Shown here piece by piece: positions 49,391 through 57,472 of a stretch of DNA of 64,000 nucleotides (position 1 is the first letter of the stretch; the number at the start of each line of letters is the position of its first letter). Source of the DNA: Bacillota bacterium (GTDB lineage: Bacteria > Bacillota > Clostridia > Christensenellales > SZUA-584); contig JAEWTL010000074.1 in the NCBI GenBank assembly GCA_023459495.1, forward strand, positions 77,714-141,713, in the 5' to 3' direction. The position numbers and the translations under genes are program-made. Under the pieces are notes generated by a model. That model did not search any database. It was not told the DNA's origin and saw nothing but the letters and a program-made list of their open reading frames with translations.

Positions 49391-51034
49391 CTATCCGATA
49401 TGAATGCCAGCGACATTAATGTATCTGCCGCCAGGATAAAAATCATATCCCATCATGACTTCGCTGTTCCATGCCGCATACTCCCGGGTATAGGAAACAG
49501 GGATCATCAGGACTTGGCCGGCAACCGTCCCCAACACATCGGAATAGATCTCCTGTACCCTTGCCGGATCGCTTGTGCTGTCCAGCTCAAGGATCAATGC
49601 GTTTCCATCTTCCAGAAAGGAAGCGACCTGCATGACGATGGGATCTGCGCCTAAATCAGGGTTCATATTTGTCATAACGGTACTTGGGTCATAGGCTCCG
49701 CCATATGTCTGGCACATGCTCATGTCATAATCTCCAGAACCAACAGCGCTATACCATGTCATCATATCTGTGCCGTTTGTAGTGATCTTAAAACCGATTT
49801 CAGCCAATTGATCAGCAATGGCCAGAACAGCATCGCCCATGCTACCGATTTGCGTGTAGTAGATCATTGTGAATTCCAGCTTTTGTCCATCCATTTCCCG
49901 GATTCCGTCTCCGTCACTATCGAGCCATCCCGCTTCGTCCATAAACTCATTGGCTTTGGCAAGATCATACGCATAAGTCGTCTGGTCCACGTCGCAATAA
50001 GGCTCGTCAGCAGCAAACAATGTCTCAGCCGGCTGCTCTATCCCTTGGAAAACAGAAGCGCATAGCGTTTCTTTGTCAAGCGCATAGGCGATGGCCTGAC
50101 GTACCAATATGTTGTCAAATGGCGCCTTTGAAAGATTCAGCCCGAGATAACGGGTCATTGTTCCTGCCTCGTCCACGGCTGTCCCAAACGCACTGTCGCC
50201 GGATAGTTCACTATAGGCATCATAGCTTAAGCAGGAGGTGCCAAGGATCGCGTCTATCTCGCCGTTTCGTAGGGCCAGCACCTTGGCGTCGTTATCCTCG
50301 ATGACTTTGATCTTAAAGCTGTCCACTTCTGGTGCTTCTCCCCAGTAGTAGGGGTTGCGGACAAACGTATAGGTGGTACCGTCAAAGTCGCCCGCATACA
50401 TATACGGGCCGGTTCCCATCGTCTGCTCTGCACAGATCTCGTAAGGGGTTTGATCTTGGCTGAAAGCGGCGGGATTCACGATCGCCATAGGATTGCACAT
50501 AGTAAGGTCGTTGAGCGTAGCATAATACGGCTGTGTCAGTGTCATGACAAAGGTTTTATCATCGGGGGCCTCCATCGAATCGATAATGGCGGAGACTTTG
50601 CCGTAAGAGCCAAGATAAGGACCGAGGTTTTGTATAGAACCCTCGAAGCTGGATTTAACAGCCGAGGCGGTTAAATCCGTTCCGTCGGAAAATTTCACGC
50701 CGTCACGCAGAGTAAAGGTGTAAGTCAGGCCATCTTCGCTGATATCCCAGTCTGTCGCCAGCTCGCCCTGAATTTCTCCGTTTTCGTCATAACTCACCAG
50801 CGTATTGTAGAAATTCTGACCCCAGTACGTCGAGCCGGTATCATTTGAATTGGAAGCCGTGAGGACTGGATAAAAGCCGGCCGTAAATTCCCAGCTTTCC
50901 GTCAGGGTAACCGTCGTCTCTTTCACCGGCGCATCGCCGGATTCCGACGAAGATTGCGCTGCTTCGCCGCAGGCGGCTAGACTTAAGCACAGCACACCGG
51001 CGACAGCCGTAGCAAATATTCGTTTCAGTTTCAT
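49391..51034 (-). CDS. Peptide/nickel-type ABC transporter, substrate-binding lipoprotein
   Basis: A 547-residue SBP_bac_5-family lipoprotein: signal peptide with lipobox LSLAAC, Ser-rich linker, then the large binding fold (LATDWDISEDGLTYTFTLRDGVKFSDGT is the family signature near residue 85). Start 51034 follows AAAGGAG; the frame to 51073 has no RBS. The family carries peptides, nickel, opine metallophores or heme. It is the last gene of a five-gene importer operon with a perfect metal palindrome at its head, so a metal chelate is a more likely ligand than a peptide. Confidence 0.87.
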   Translation of the reverse strand: MKLKRIFATAVAGVLCLSLAACGEAAQSSSESGDAPVKETTVTLTESWEFTAGFYPVLTASNSNDTGSTYWGQNFYNTLVSYDENGEIQGELATDWDISEDGLTYTFTLRDGVKFSDGTDLTASAVKSSFEGSIQNLGPYLGSYGKVSAIIDSMEAPDDKTFVMTLTQPYYATLNDLTMCNPMAIVNPAAFSQDQTPYEICAEQTMGTGPYMYAGDFDGTTYTFVRNPYYWGEAPEVDSFKIKVIEDNDAKVLALRNGEIDAILGTSCLSYDAYSELSGDSAFGTAVDEAGTMTRYLGLNLSKAPFDNILVRQAIAYALDKETLCASVFQGIEQPAETLFAADEPYCDVDQTTYAYDLAKANEFMDEAGWLDSDGDGIREMDGQKLEFTMIYYTQIGSMGDAVLAIADQLAEIGFKITTNGTDMMTWYSAVGSGDYDMSMCQTYGGAYDPSTVMTNMNPDLGADPIVMQVASFLEDGNALILELDSTSDPARVQEIYSDVLGTVAGQVLMIPVSYTREYAAWNSEVMMGYDFYPGGRYINVAGIHIG

Positions 51035-51091
51035 GTCATTTCTCCTTTTGGCAATTAAAATAATATATATCACGCTTAAAAAGCGAAATAT

Positions 51092-51877
51092 CTAAGTTTT
51101 CATATTTGTTTCTGCAAGTAGGGATTCCAACAGCAGCCGTGAGTAGGGATGTTTGAAACACTCAATGTCTCCGGAATAGCGAACATTTTCAATAATTTTT
51201 CCTTCCTTCATGACCATAATGTTTTGTGCCATAAACAGTGCAACATCTATATCATGCGTAATAAATAAGTACGTATATCCGCGGTCCATCTGCAGTCTTT
51301 TTAATAGCTCGAGGATGCTTTTTCGGACGATGACGTCAAGTCCGCTTACCGACTCATCAAATATCAAAATCTGCGGTGAAACAGCAATGGCGCGCGCGAT
51401 ACATACACGTTTCTGCTGTCCGCCCGAAAGCTCATGCGGCTGGCGGCCCAGCAACGCATGAGGCAGGTCCATCTGCTGCATAAGCTCGTTAATCAGCTCT
51501 TTTTCCCGCAGCCGTGATACATCCAGAAGATGGCGAATCGGTTCCGCAATGCTGTCATAAACGGTAAACCGGGGATCAAGAGCGCTCTTGCCGTCCTGCA
51601 ATACCAACTGCATCCGGGTAAACCGCTGCTTTGTTTCTCTCCTGCTTAGAGAGAATAAGCTTTTTTGATTCAGAAGCACATCGCCGGATGTCGGTGGAAT
51701 CAGCCCCATGAGAAGCCTGGAGAGAGTGCTTTTGCCCGAGCCGCTTTCACCCACAAGCGCGTATGACTTCCTGTCTTTTAGGACAATATTTACACCGTCT
51801 ACCGCATGGACTGTTTTATTTTCATTTTTTTTGCCTTTTATACTGAAATTCTTGTGCAACGCTTTTGCTTCTAACAT
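51092..51877 (-). CDS. Peptide/nickel-type ABC transporter ATPase (OppF/NikE-like)
   Basis: A 261-residue ABC ATPase: Walker A GESGSGKST, signature LSGGQQKRVCIARAI, Walker B ILIFDESVSGLDV and VRKSILELLKRLQ after the D-loop. The Walker B ends in ES instead of EP, as in several nickel-type relatives. It overlaps the next ATPase by seven bases. With it, the protein powers the permease pair; the substrate is set by the binding protein. Confidence 0.87.
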   Translation of the reverse strand: MLEAKALHKNFSIKGKKNENKTVHAVDGVNIVLKDRKSYALVGESGSGKSTLSRLLMGLIPPTSGDVLLNQKSLFSLSRRETKQRFTRMQLVLQDGKSALDPRFTVYDSIAEPIRHLLDVSRLREKELINELMQQMDLPHALLGRQPHELSGGQQKRVCIARAIAVSPQILIFDESVSGLDVIVRKSILELLKRLQMDRGYTYLFITHDIDVALFMAQNIMVMKEGKIIENVRYSGDIECFKHPYSRLLLESLLAETNMKT

Positions 51878-52674
51878 GCGAGTTCGCCCCTTTCAGCAGC
51901 CGTGCCGGAAAGTCTGGATGCTTCAATAAGCGTACTTGTATAGTTATGCTTTGGCGCAGCAAGCACTTCATGAACTTTTCCTTGTTCCACCATCTGCCCG
52001 TCTTTTATCACCAGCAAATCGCCGCCCATGCGGGACGCCACAGCAAAGTCATGTGTGACCAACAGAATGCCCGCTCCCCGTTCACGCAAACGGCACATAT
52101 TGTCCACTGTTGCATTGCGATTTTCTACGTCCAGCGCCGTTGTCGGTTCGTCGGCCACGATTAGCTTCGCATCCATCATCAGCGCCATTGCGACCAGCAC
52201 ACGCTGTAGCATTCCGCCGGAAAGCGTATACGGATAACTTTTCATAATCTCTACCGTCTGGTTAAGGCCCGCCTCCTTAAGCGCGGCTTCTAATCTCGTA
52301 TATACCTCTTTGCCCTTAAGTCCAGTATGGAGGCGTAATGTCTCCGCCATTTGACGACCAATCCGCACCGATGGGTTGAGCGCCGTCATTGGGTTTTGGG
52401 GGATCAGGGCGATCTGGGCACCGTAAATATTTCTCTGCCGCTTTGGCGACATGGACAACAATTCCTGCCCGTCAAAGATAACTTTTCCCGAAGGTTTAAA
52501 ACTTCGGCGGTCCAGTATGCCTGTAACGGTTCTGCAAGTCAGAGTTTTTCCGCATCCCGACTGTCCTAAAATAATAAGAGAACATCCTTTTTGCAGCCCA
52601 AAGCTTAAGCTTTGAACCAGCGTTTCGCCGGTACTCCGAAGCGTTATGGAAAGACTGTCTACATTCAGCAACAT
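51871..52674 (-). CDS. Peptide/nickel-type ABC transporter ATPase (OppD/NikD-like)
   Basis: A 267-residue ABC ATPase: Walker A GQSGCGKTLTCR, the OppD-type IALIPQNPMTALNP Q-loop, signature LSGGMLQRVLVAMAL, Walker B LIVADEPTTALDV. ATG 52674 is preferred because AAGGAGAT lies ahead; the frame to 52698 contains that RBS. It overlaps the upstream permease gene end by a few bases, showing tight coupling. It lacks the C-terminal peptide-transporter domain, as NikD-type proteins do. Confidence 0.87.
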   Translation of the reverse strand: MLLNVDSLSITLRSTGETLVQSLSFGLQKGCSLIILGQSGCGKTLTCRTVTGILDRRSFKPSGKVIFDGQELLSMSPKRQRNIYGAQIALIPQNPMTALNPSVRIGRQMAETLRLHTGLKGKEVYTRLEAALKEAGLNQTVEIMKSYPYTLSGGMLQRVLVAMALMMDAKLIVADEPTTALDVENRNATVDNMCRLRERGAGILLVTHDFAVASRMGGDLLVIKDGQMVEQGKVHEVLAAPKHNYTSTLIEASRLSGTAAERGELAC

Positions 52675-52678
52675 ATCG

Positions 52679-53497
52679 TTATATCTCCTTAGGTTCAAGC
52701 ATATCCCGCAGGGCTTCGCCGAACAGATTGAAGCCGGCGGCGGTAATCAAAATGCATATACCGGGATAGATTAAAAGTGCCGGATTCGAATATATGCTGG
52801 AGCGGGCTTCGTTCAGCATAGCCCCCCATTCTGCAACACCAGCTGGCAACCCCAGCCCCAGAAATGAAAAACTGGAAACCATGATGATTGCCGACGACAC
52901 GCCAGTACTGACATAGACAAGAAACTGAGGAATGATATTGGGTATTAAGTGTCTGAATACGATTTGAAGCGTACTGCATCCTGCAATACGAGATGCAATG
53001 ATATAATCCCGCCCCATCTCAATCACCGCGTAGGAACGAACGACACGGGTAAACCATGCCCACATGGCTATGATAATGGCAATGATGATATTCTGCAGTC
53101 CGTTTCCAAGTATCCCGATAATCGCTGCGGCAATCAGCAAGGCAGGAAAAGCAATAAAAATATCGCATATCATGATTAATACACGGTCTACCCATTTGCC
53201 GGTGCATGCGCTCAAACTACCCAGCAATAACCCGATAACGGACAAAATGAGTATGGTTGGCAAACTCATGCCGATTGAATAGCGTGCTCCGTACAGAAGC
53301 CGGGAAAACTCACATCTGCCAAGCTGATCTGTTCCCAGCGGATATTCCGTATCAGGATCCAGAAATTTGTTGCTTACATTTACTTCTTCAGGATCATGCG
53401 GTGATAAAACCGGGGCAAATATTGCTGCTGCCAGTATCAGCAATATAAGAAACAATCCTGTGACAGCCTGTGCATTATGTAAAATCCTCTTAAACAT
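52679..53497 (-). CDS. Peptide/nickel-type ABC permease (OppC/NikC-like)
   Basis: A 272-residue permease with an N-terminal helix (VTGLFLILLILAAAIFAPVLS), the DppC-type periplasmic NKFLDPDTEYPLGTDQLGRCEFSRLLYGAR and the EAA loop MGRDYIIASRIAGCSTLQIVFRHLIPN (in parts). It overlaps the upstream permease by eight bases. The short first loop is typical of nickel or metallophore systems. The five-gene order (permease, permease, ATPase, ATPase, binding protein) is that of Nik or Cnt-type importers. Confidence 0.87.
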   Translation of the reverse strand: MFKRILHNAQAVTGLFLILLILAAAIFAPVLSPHDPEEVNVSNKFLDPDTEYPLGTDQLGRCEFSRLLYGARYSIGMSLPTILILSVIGLLLGSLSACTGKWVDRVLIMICDIFIAFPALLIAAAIIGILGNGLQNIIIAIIIAMWAWFTRVVRSYAVIEMGRDYIIASRIAGCSTLQIVFRHLIPNIIPQFLVYVSTGVSSAIIMVSSFSFLGLGLPAGVAEWGAMLNEARSSIYSNPALLIYPGICILITAAGFNLFGEALRDMLEPKEI

Positions 53498-54428
53498 TAG
53501 TTTCCCTCACGGTCCACGGACAAAGCAAGCGGTTAATTATATCCCCTGCCAAATTCGCAAGTACAAAGACAGCGGCGATGATCATCACACAGGTGGCGAC
53601 GGCGGTAGCATCTGCGGCAACAACGCAGGCAATCAGATAGGAGCCTGTGCCAGATAATGAGAATACGCTTTCGACAACGGCGCTGCCGGCGATAAGATAC
53701 CCAAGGTATTGACAGTAAAGTGTCACAATTGGCGGGAGCGCATTTCGCATCACATGATGCAGCAGGATTCTGCCCATGGATAGCCCCCGCGCTTTTGCAT
53801 AGTCAACGTAATCTCTGTTGAGTTCTCCCAGCAGGGAAGAACGAAAGATCCGGATAAAGCTGCAGATCATAGGAACCGCCAGGGCAAAGGACGGGAGCAG
53901 CAGTCCTTTGATGCCCGGGGCAGGAAGCACTGTGAAAATCGGGAGCTTGACCGCAAAGGCCAGTAAAAGCAGAAAGCCCAGCCAAAAGGTCGGCAAGCAG
54001 ATGCCAAGCATCGTAACGCCTCTTGTCACGTGATCAAGGACACTATTTTTTCGGCGGGCACACAACAGGCTGATCGGAATTGAAACTACAATGATCCATG
54101 CAAGGGAAAGGCCCACCAATGCTAAAGTTATGGGAAAGTAAGCGACAAGGTCTTCGCTGATTGGACGGAAGGAGTACACGGAAATCCCAAAATCACCCGT
54201 ACAAAGGCCGCTCAACCAGTGAAAATATCGGATAATTGTTGGCTTATCAAGCCCTAATTCAACTCGTACCTGTTCGATCATTTCGTCCGTTGCGCCAATA
54301 GAACTTTTTCTTGCAATAAGCTCGGCTGGATCGGTATCAGACATTGCGATTAACAGAAAGCTTAATATGCTGACCCCTGCGATTACAATAAAAAACCCTA
54401 ATAATCGCTTCTTTATGAATGTAGACAA
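53490..54428 (-). CDS. Peptide/nickel-type ABC permease (OppB/NikB-like)
   Basis: A 312-residue permease: first helix LLGFFIVIAGVSILSFLLIAM, the DppB-type QVRVELGLDKPTIIRYFHWL and FGISVYSFRPI, and the EAA loop with YVDYAKARGLSMGRILLHHVMRN. It is the first gene of the importer operon. A perfect GTTAGC-N4-GCTAAC palindrome is 22 bp upstream of the start, and another is 162 bp upstream. Probable substrate: a metal chelate, inferred from this control. Confidence 0.87.
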   Translation of the reverse strand: MSTFIKKRLLGFFIVIAGVSILSFLLIAMSDTDPAELIARKSSIGATDEMIEQVRVELGLDKPTIIRYFHWLSGLCTGDFGISVYSFRPISEDLVAYFPITLALVGLSLAWIIVVSIPISLLCARRKNSVLDHVTRGVTMLGICLPTFWLGFLLLLAFAVKLPIFTVLPAPGIKGLLLPSFALAVPMICSFIRIFRSSLLGELNRDYVDYAKARGLSMGRILLHHVMRNALPPIVTLYCQYLGYLIAGSAVVESVFSLSGTGSYLIACVVAADATAVATCVMIIAAVFVLANLAGDIINRLLCPWTVRETNV

Positions 54429-54449
54429 ATCGCAACTCCTTATATATTA

Positions 54450-54465
54450 GTTAGCATACGCTAAC
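54450..54465. promoter_or_regulatory. DtxR-type operator, proximal, before the peptide/nickel-type operon
   Basis: Perfect GTTAGC-ATAC-GCTAAC palindrome, 22 bp upstream of the first permease start. Confidence 0.75.
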
Positions 54466-54589
54466 CGCCGTGTTTAAATTAATGGCTCACAGTTTGTGAA
54501 CCTTTGGTTAAGCATAGAATATTATTATTTCAATTATATATATTCATCATGTAATATTTAAGTCGTATAAAATATATAATCTCCCTGCG

Positions 54590-54605
54590 GTTAGCAAATG
54601 CTAAC
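54590..54605. promoter_or_regulatory. DtxR-type operator, distal, before the peptide/nickel-type operon
   Basis: Perfect GTTAGC-AAAT-GCTAAC palindrome, 140 bp from the proximal box. No gene was found in 54429-54832 besides these sites and the marR promoter. Confidence 0.75.
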
Positions 54606-54794
54606 TGGTTAATATCAATATACTGTAGCGTATTTATTTTGTCAATAATAATCCTATAATGTTTCTTTTGCTCAAGGCTTGATTGTTTAGCCAGTTGGCT
54701 AATAAACGGAGCCTTACCTTTAAAGCTTGCAGCCATTGTCGCAGGGCATCATTTTGTCCTACCCCAATTTTCTACTCCTCATATTTTAAAGGTA

Positions 54795-54823
54795 TTGACA
54801 AAAGCGTATAGCAGCTATATACT
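54795..54823 (+). promoter_or_regulatory. Promoter of the marR gene with overlapping operator
   Basis: TTGACA (54795-54800), a 17-bp spacer and TATACT (54818-54823). The palindrome TATAGCAGCTATA (54807-54819) fills the spacer and touches the -10, a typical autorepression layout. Confidence 0.8.
54807..54819. promoter_or_regulatory. MarR-type operator 1
   Basis: TATAGCAGCTATA, a near-perfect palindrome inside the marR promoter; repeated before the MATE gene. Confidence 0.7.
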
Positions 54824-54832
54824 ATATGTGTG

Positions 54833-55300
54833 ATGAATATGAAGTTTGAACGCAGAAACCGAATCAGTTATACATTGCTGCGCGTTGTCGGGAAAATTTT
54901 CGAGATCGACAAGCAAACCAGAGCATACGGGACGGATGTTCAGCTATATGACGCTGAGATTCACATGATCAAGTCCATTAAAGAAAATGAAGGAATCCAT
55001 GTGACGGGGCTTGCCGATATGCTGGGCGTTACAAAAGGCGCTGTCTCACAGATCATCATGAAGCTGGAGAAAAAGGGGATGATCGTGAAAGACATGGATC
55101 CCAAGAACCTCTCAAGGCTCGTGCTGTGTTTGACGCCCAAGGGAGAAACGGCATATGCTCACCATGAAAAATTGCATGAAGAGTTCGACCAGCTTGTTGG
55201 CAGCGTGTTGAACGAAACCACAGAGGAAAACAGAGTGTTTTTGAAATCCTTTCTGGATGCTCTGGAAGCGAACATTGACAGCTATCGCAAAGAAGATTGA
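54833..55300 (+). CDS. MarR-family transcriptional regulator, probably leaderless
   Basis: A 155-residue MarR regulator with the winged helix-turn-helix (IKENEGIHVTGLADMLGVTKGAVSQIIMKLEKKGMIVKDMD, in parts). The -10 ends at 54823, so transcription should begin near 54830, and the codons there are GTG (54830) and ATG (54833) with no RBS between. The mRNA thus seems to be leaderless. It precedes a MATE pump and a methyltransferase whose promoter carries the same operator; it presumably represses all three and responds to the pump substrate. Confidence 0.87.
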   Translation: MNMKFERRNRISYTLLRVVGKIFEIDKQTRAYGTDVQLYDAEIHMIKSIKENEGIHVTGLADMLGVTKGAVSQIIMKLEKKGMIVKDMDPKNLSRLVLCLTPKGETAYAHHEKLHEEFDQLVGSVLNETTEENRVFLKSFLDALEANIDSYRKED

Positions 55301-55317
55301 TTTTTTCAGCCAAAGGG

Positions 55318-55330
55318 TATAGCAGCTAAA
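55318..55330. promoter_or_regulatory. MarR-type operator 2 (degenerate)
   Basis: TATAGCAGCTAAA, one base from operator 1, just after the marR gene. Confidence 0.5.
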
Positions 55331-55378
55331 CTTATGCTGGTCAAAACGCGTTAAAGCGTTTTAAATATATCGAAAGTG

Positions 55379-55391
55379 TATAGCAACTATA
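55379..55391. promoter_or_regulatory. MarR-type operator 3, before the MATE gene
   Basis: TATAGCAACTATA, a near-perfect palindrome ending 22 bp before ATG 55414. Confidence 0.65.
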
Positions 55392-55413
55392 CAACATGAA
55401 AGGAACAAATAAG

Positions 55414-56805
55414 ATGAGCCAAGACGATCAAAAACTTAGGATCATGCGAGACGAAAAAATACCAAAGGCACTGCTGAAACTGGGGTTGCCTACAATGATT
55501 GGTATGCTGGTGAGCGCGCTCTACAGCGTGGTCGATACCTATTTTGTGAGCGGTCTGGGCACAAGCCAGGTGGGAGCGATATCTATTGTATTTCCAATCG
55601 TGCAGATCGTGATTGGCCTTGCGATGATGTTCGGAACGGGAGCGGCCTCTTATATATCGCGATTGTTGGGAGAAGGGAACACAAAGCAGGCCAACCACAC
55701 GGCATCAACGGCGGTCGTGTCCAGCCTTGCTGTCGGAGCTGTCGCAATCGCTGTGGCATTGTGTTTTCTCGACAATATATTGATTGGGTTGGGCGCAACA
55801 GAGACGATACTGCCGTATGCCAGCGCTTACGCCGTCATCTACATATCCGGCTCACTCTTCAATATATTCAATGTGACGATGAACAACGTGATTACGGCAG
55901 AAGGCGCGGCAAAATTCACCATGATTTCCATGCTGATCGGTGGCGCACTCAACGTGATCCTGGACCCAATATTCATCTATCCCCTGGGCTTTGGAATCGA
56001 AGGCGCGGCCATTGCTACCGTGCTGTCGCAGGTGGTCACGACGCTATTCTATGTATGGTACCTGTTACGTAAAAAAGGGTATCTGCGGTTTTCACTGCGC
56101 AGCGTTGCTTTCGATGGCACGATTTATGCCCAGATACTCAAGGTGGGCGGCGCAACGCTCGTCTATCAATTACTCACGAGCGTCGCGCTGGCGCTGACAA
56201 ATACGGCAGCGAGCCAATATGGGGATTCGGCGGTCGCCGGGTTGGGCGTGGTGGCGCGCGTCATGACAATAGGTTCATATGTCGTGTTCGGCTATATGAA
56301 AGGGTTCCAGCCCGTTGCCGGATATAATTACGGGGCTAAAAAGTATGGTCGTCTGAAGGATGCGATAAAGCTGTCGCTCATTGGGTCAACGGTGTTCTGT
56401 ATTGTTGTGGCGCTGATTATGATCATAATCCCTGAGCAGATCGTATCTTTGTTTGGCAAGGACGATGCAACGATGATACAAATCGGAGTTCAGGCGCTCC
56501 GGGCGAATGGCATTATGTTTGCATTCTTTGGATTTGAGATGGTATTTATGGCGCTGTTTCTGGCACTGGGACGCGGAAAGGAAGGCGGCTTGCTCAGCAT
56601 TAGCCGTCAAGGACTGTGCTTTATACCGGCTATATTGATCATGCCGGCGCTACTTGGCATTTCGGGGATCATCTATGCGCAGCCGGTTGCGGATCTGCTG
56701 ACGGTCATATTGACAGCGATATTTGCGGTTATGCTGAGCAGGCAACTTAAAGTATTGAGAGAGCGTTCAAATCAGATTGAAGAACGAATGGAGGAAGCTT
56801 TATGA
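55414..56805 (+). CDS. MATE-family efflux transporter
   Basis: A 463-residue MATE pump with twelve membrane helices in two halves (LLKLGLPTMIGMLVSALYSVVDTYFVSGLG opens the first; GGATLVYQLLTSVALALTNTAA the second; GFQPVAGYNYGAKKYGR is the conserved cytoplasmic loop). The start at ATG 55414 follows AAAGGA. It is not closely similar to the MATE at 37742-39142. It shares a four-base ATGA overlap with the methyltransferase and is controlled by the MarR operator upstream; drug or metabolite export is likely. Confidence 0.87.
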   Translation: MSQDDQKLRIMRDEKIPKALLKLGLPTMIGMLVSALYSVVDTYFVSGLGTSQVGAISIVFPIVQIVIGLAMMFGTGAASYISRLLGEGNTKQANHTASTAVVSSLAVGAVAIAVALCFLDNILIGLGATETILPYASAYAVIYISGSLFNIFNVTMNNVITAEGAAKFTMISMLIGGALNVILDPIFIYPLGFGIEGAAIATVLSQVVTTLFYVWYLLRKKGYLRFSLRSVAFDGTIYAQILKVGGATLVYQLLTSVALALTNTAASQYGDSAVAGLGVVARVMTIGSYVVFGYMKGFQPVAGYNYGAKKYGRLKDAIKLSLIGSTVFCIVVALIMIIIPEQIVSLFGKDDATMIQIGVQALRANGIMFAFFGFEMVFMALFLALGRGKEGGLLSISRQGLCFIPAILIMPALLGISGIIYAQPVADLLTVILTAIFAVMLSRQLKVLRERSNQIEERMEEAL

Positions 56806-57368
56806 GGCTAACAAGCATATGGGCAGTCATGCTCAATAACAGGGCCAAAAAGGATTCGCAATTGGTACTTAATAGCCTTAATATTCACCCCGGAGCCGTT
56901 ATCGCCGATATCGGCTCTGGTGGTGGATACTTCACCTTTGAATTGGCGAAGCGTACCGGGGCAGGTGGAAAGGTGTTTGCGGTGGATACCAATATATCTC
57001 TTTTAAAAACCATTGAAAAGGCAACGAAAAAGAAGCGGGTAAACAATATTGAAACGGTGATCGGGCATGAAGACGACTGCCCCTTGCAAAAGGAGAGCTG
57101 CGATTTGGTATTCATGCGCAACGTGTTCCATCATATTAAAAACCCGGTTTCCTACTTTAAAAAGCTGCGGGAAGCCATAAGAACTGAGGGCAGGATTGCG
57201 ATTATTGATTGGGACAGTACAGCCCGCGGGTATGTGGGATGTGCGGGACACACAACGCCGGAAACGAAAATACAACAGATTATGCAAGAAGCCGGATTCG
57301 AGCCTGTAAATTCATACAGGTTTTTGAAAGGACAGTCGTTTAATGTTTTCACAAAACGAATTAACTGA
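56802..57368 (+). CDS. Class I SAM-dependent methyltransferase
   Basis: A 188-residue methyltransferase: motif I IADIGSGGGYFTFELAKRTG, acidic loop FAVDTNISLLKTIEKA, then CDLVFMRNVFHHIKNP and GRIAIIDWD. The motif and size are those of small Methyltransf_25/UbiE-type or arsenite-methyltransferase-like enzymes, but the Cys triad of ArsM is not seen. It overlaps the MATE gene by four bases and may modify the compound that the pump exports. It is the last gene of the MarR-controlled unit. Confidence 0.84.
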   Translation: MRLTSIWAVMLNNRAKKDSQLVLNSLNIHPGAVIADIGSGGGYFTFELAKRTGAGGKVFAVDTNISLLKTIEKATKKKRVNNIETVIGHEDDCPLQKESCDLVFMRNVFHHIKNPVSYFKKLREAIRTEGRIAIIDWDSTARGYVGCAGHTTPETKIQQIMQEAGFEPVNSYRFLKGQSFNVFTKRIN

Positions 57369-57472
57369 ACGTATTCCCTTGATCGAGAAGACTATTTGAA
57401 ACAATACTGATAATATTTAAGAGGCAGCGCCAAAGGAACAGTTATTGCACGATAAATGGAGAACCGTCTTAA

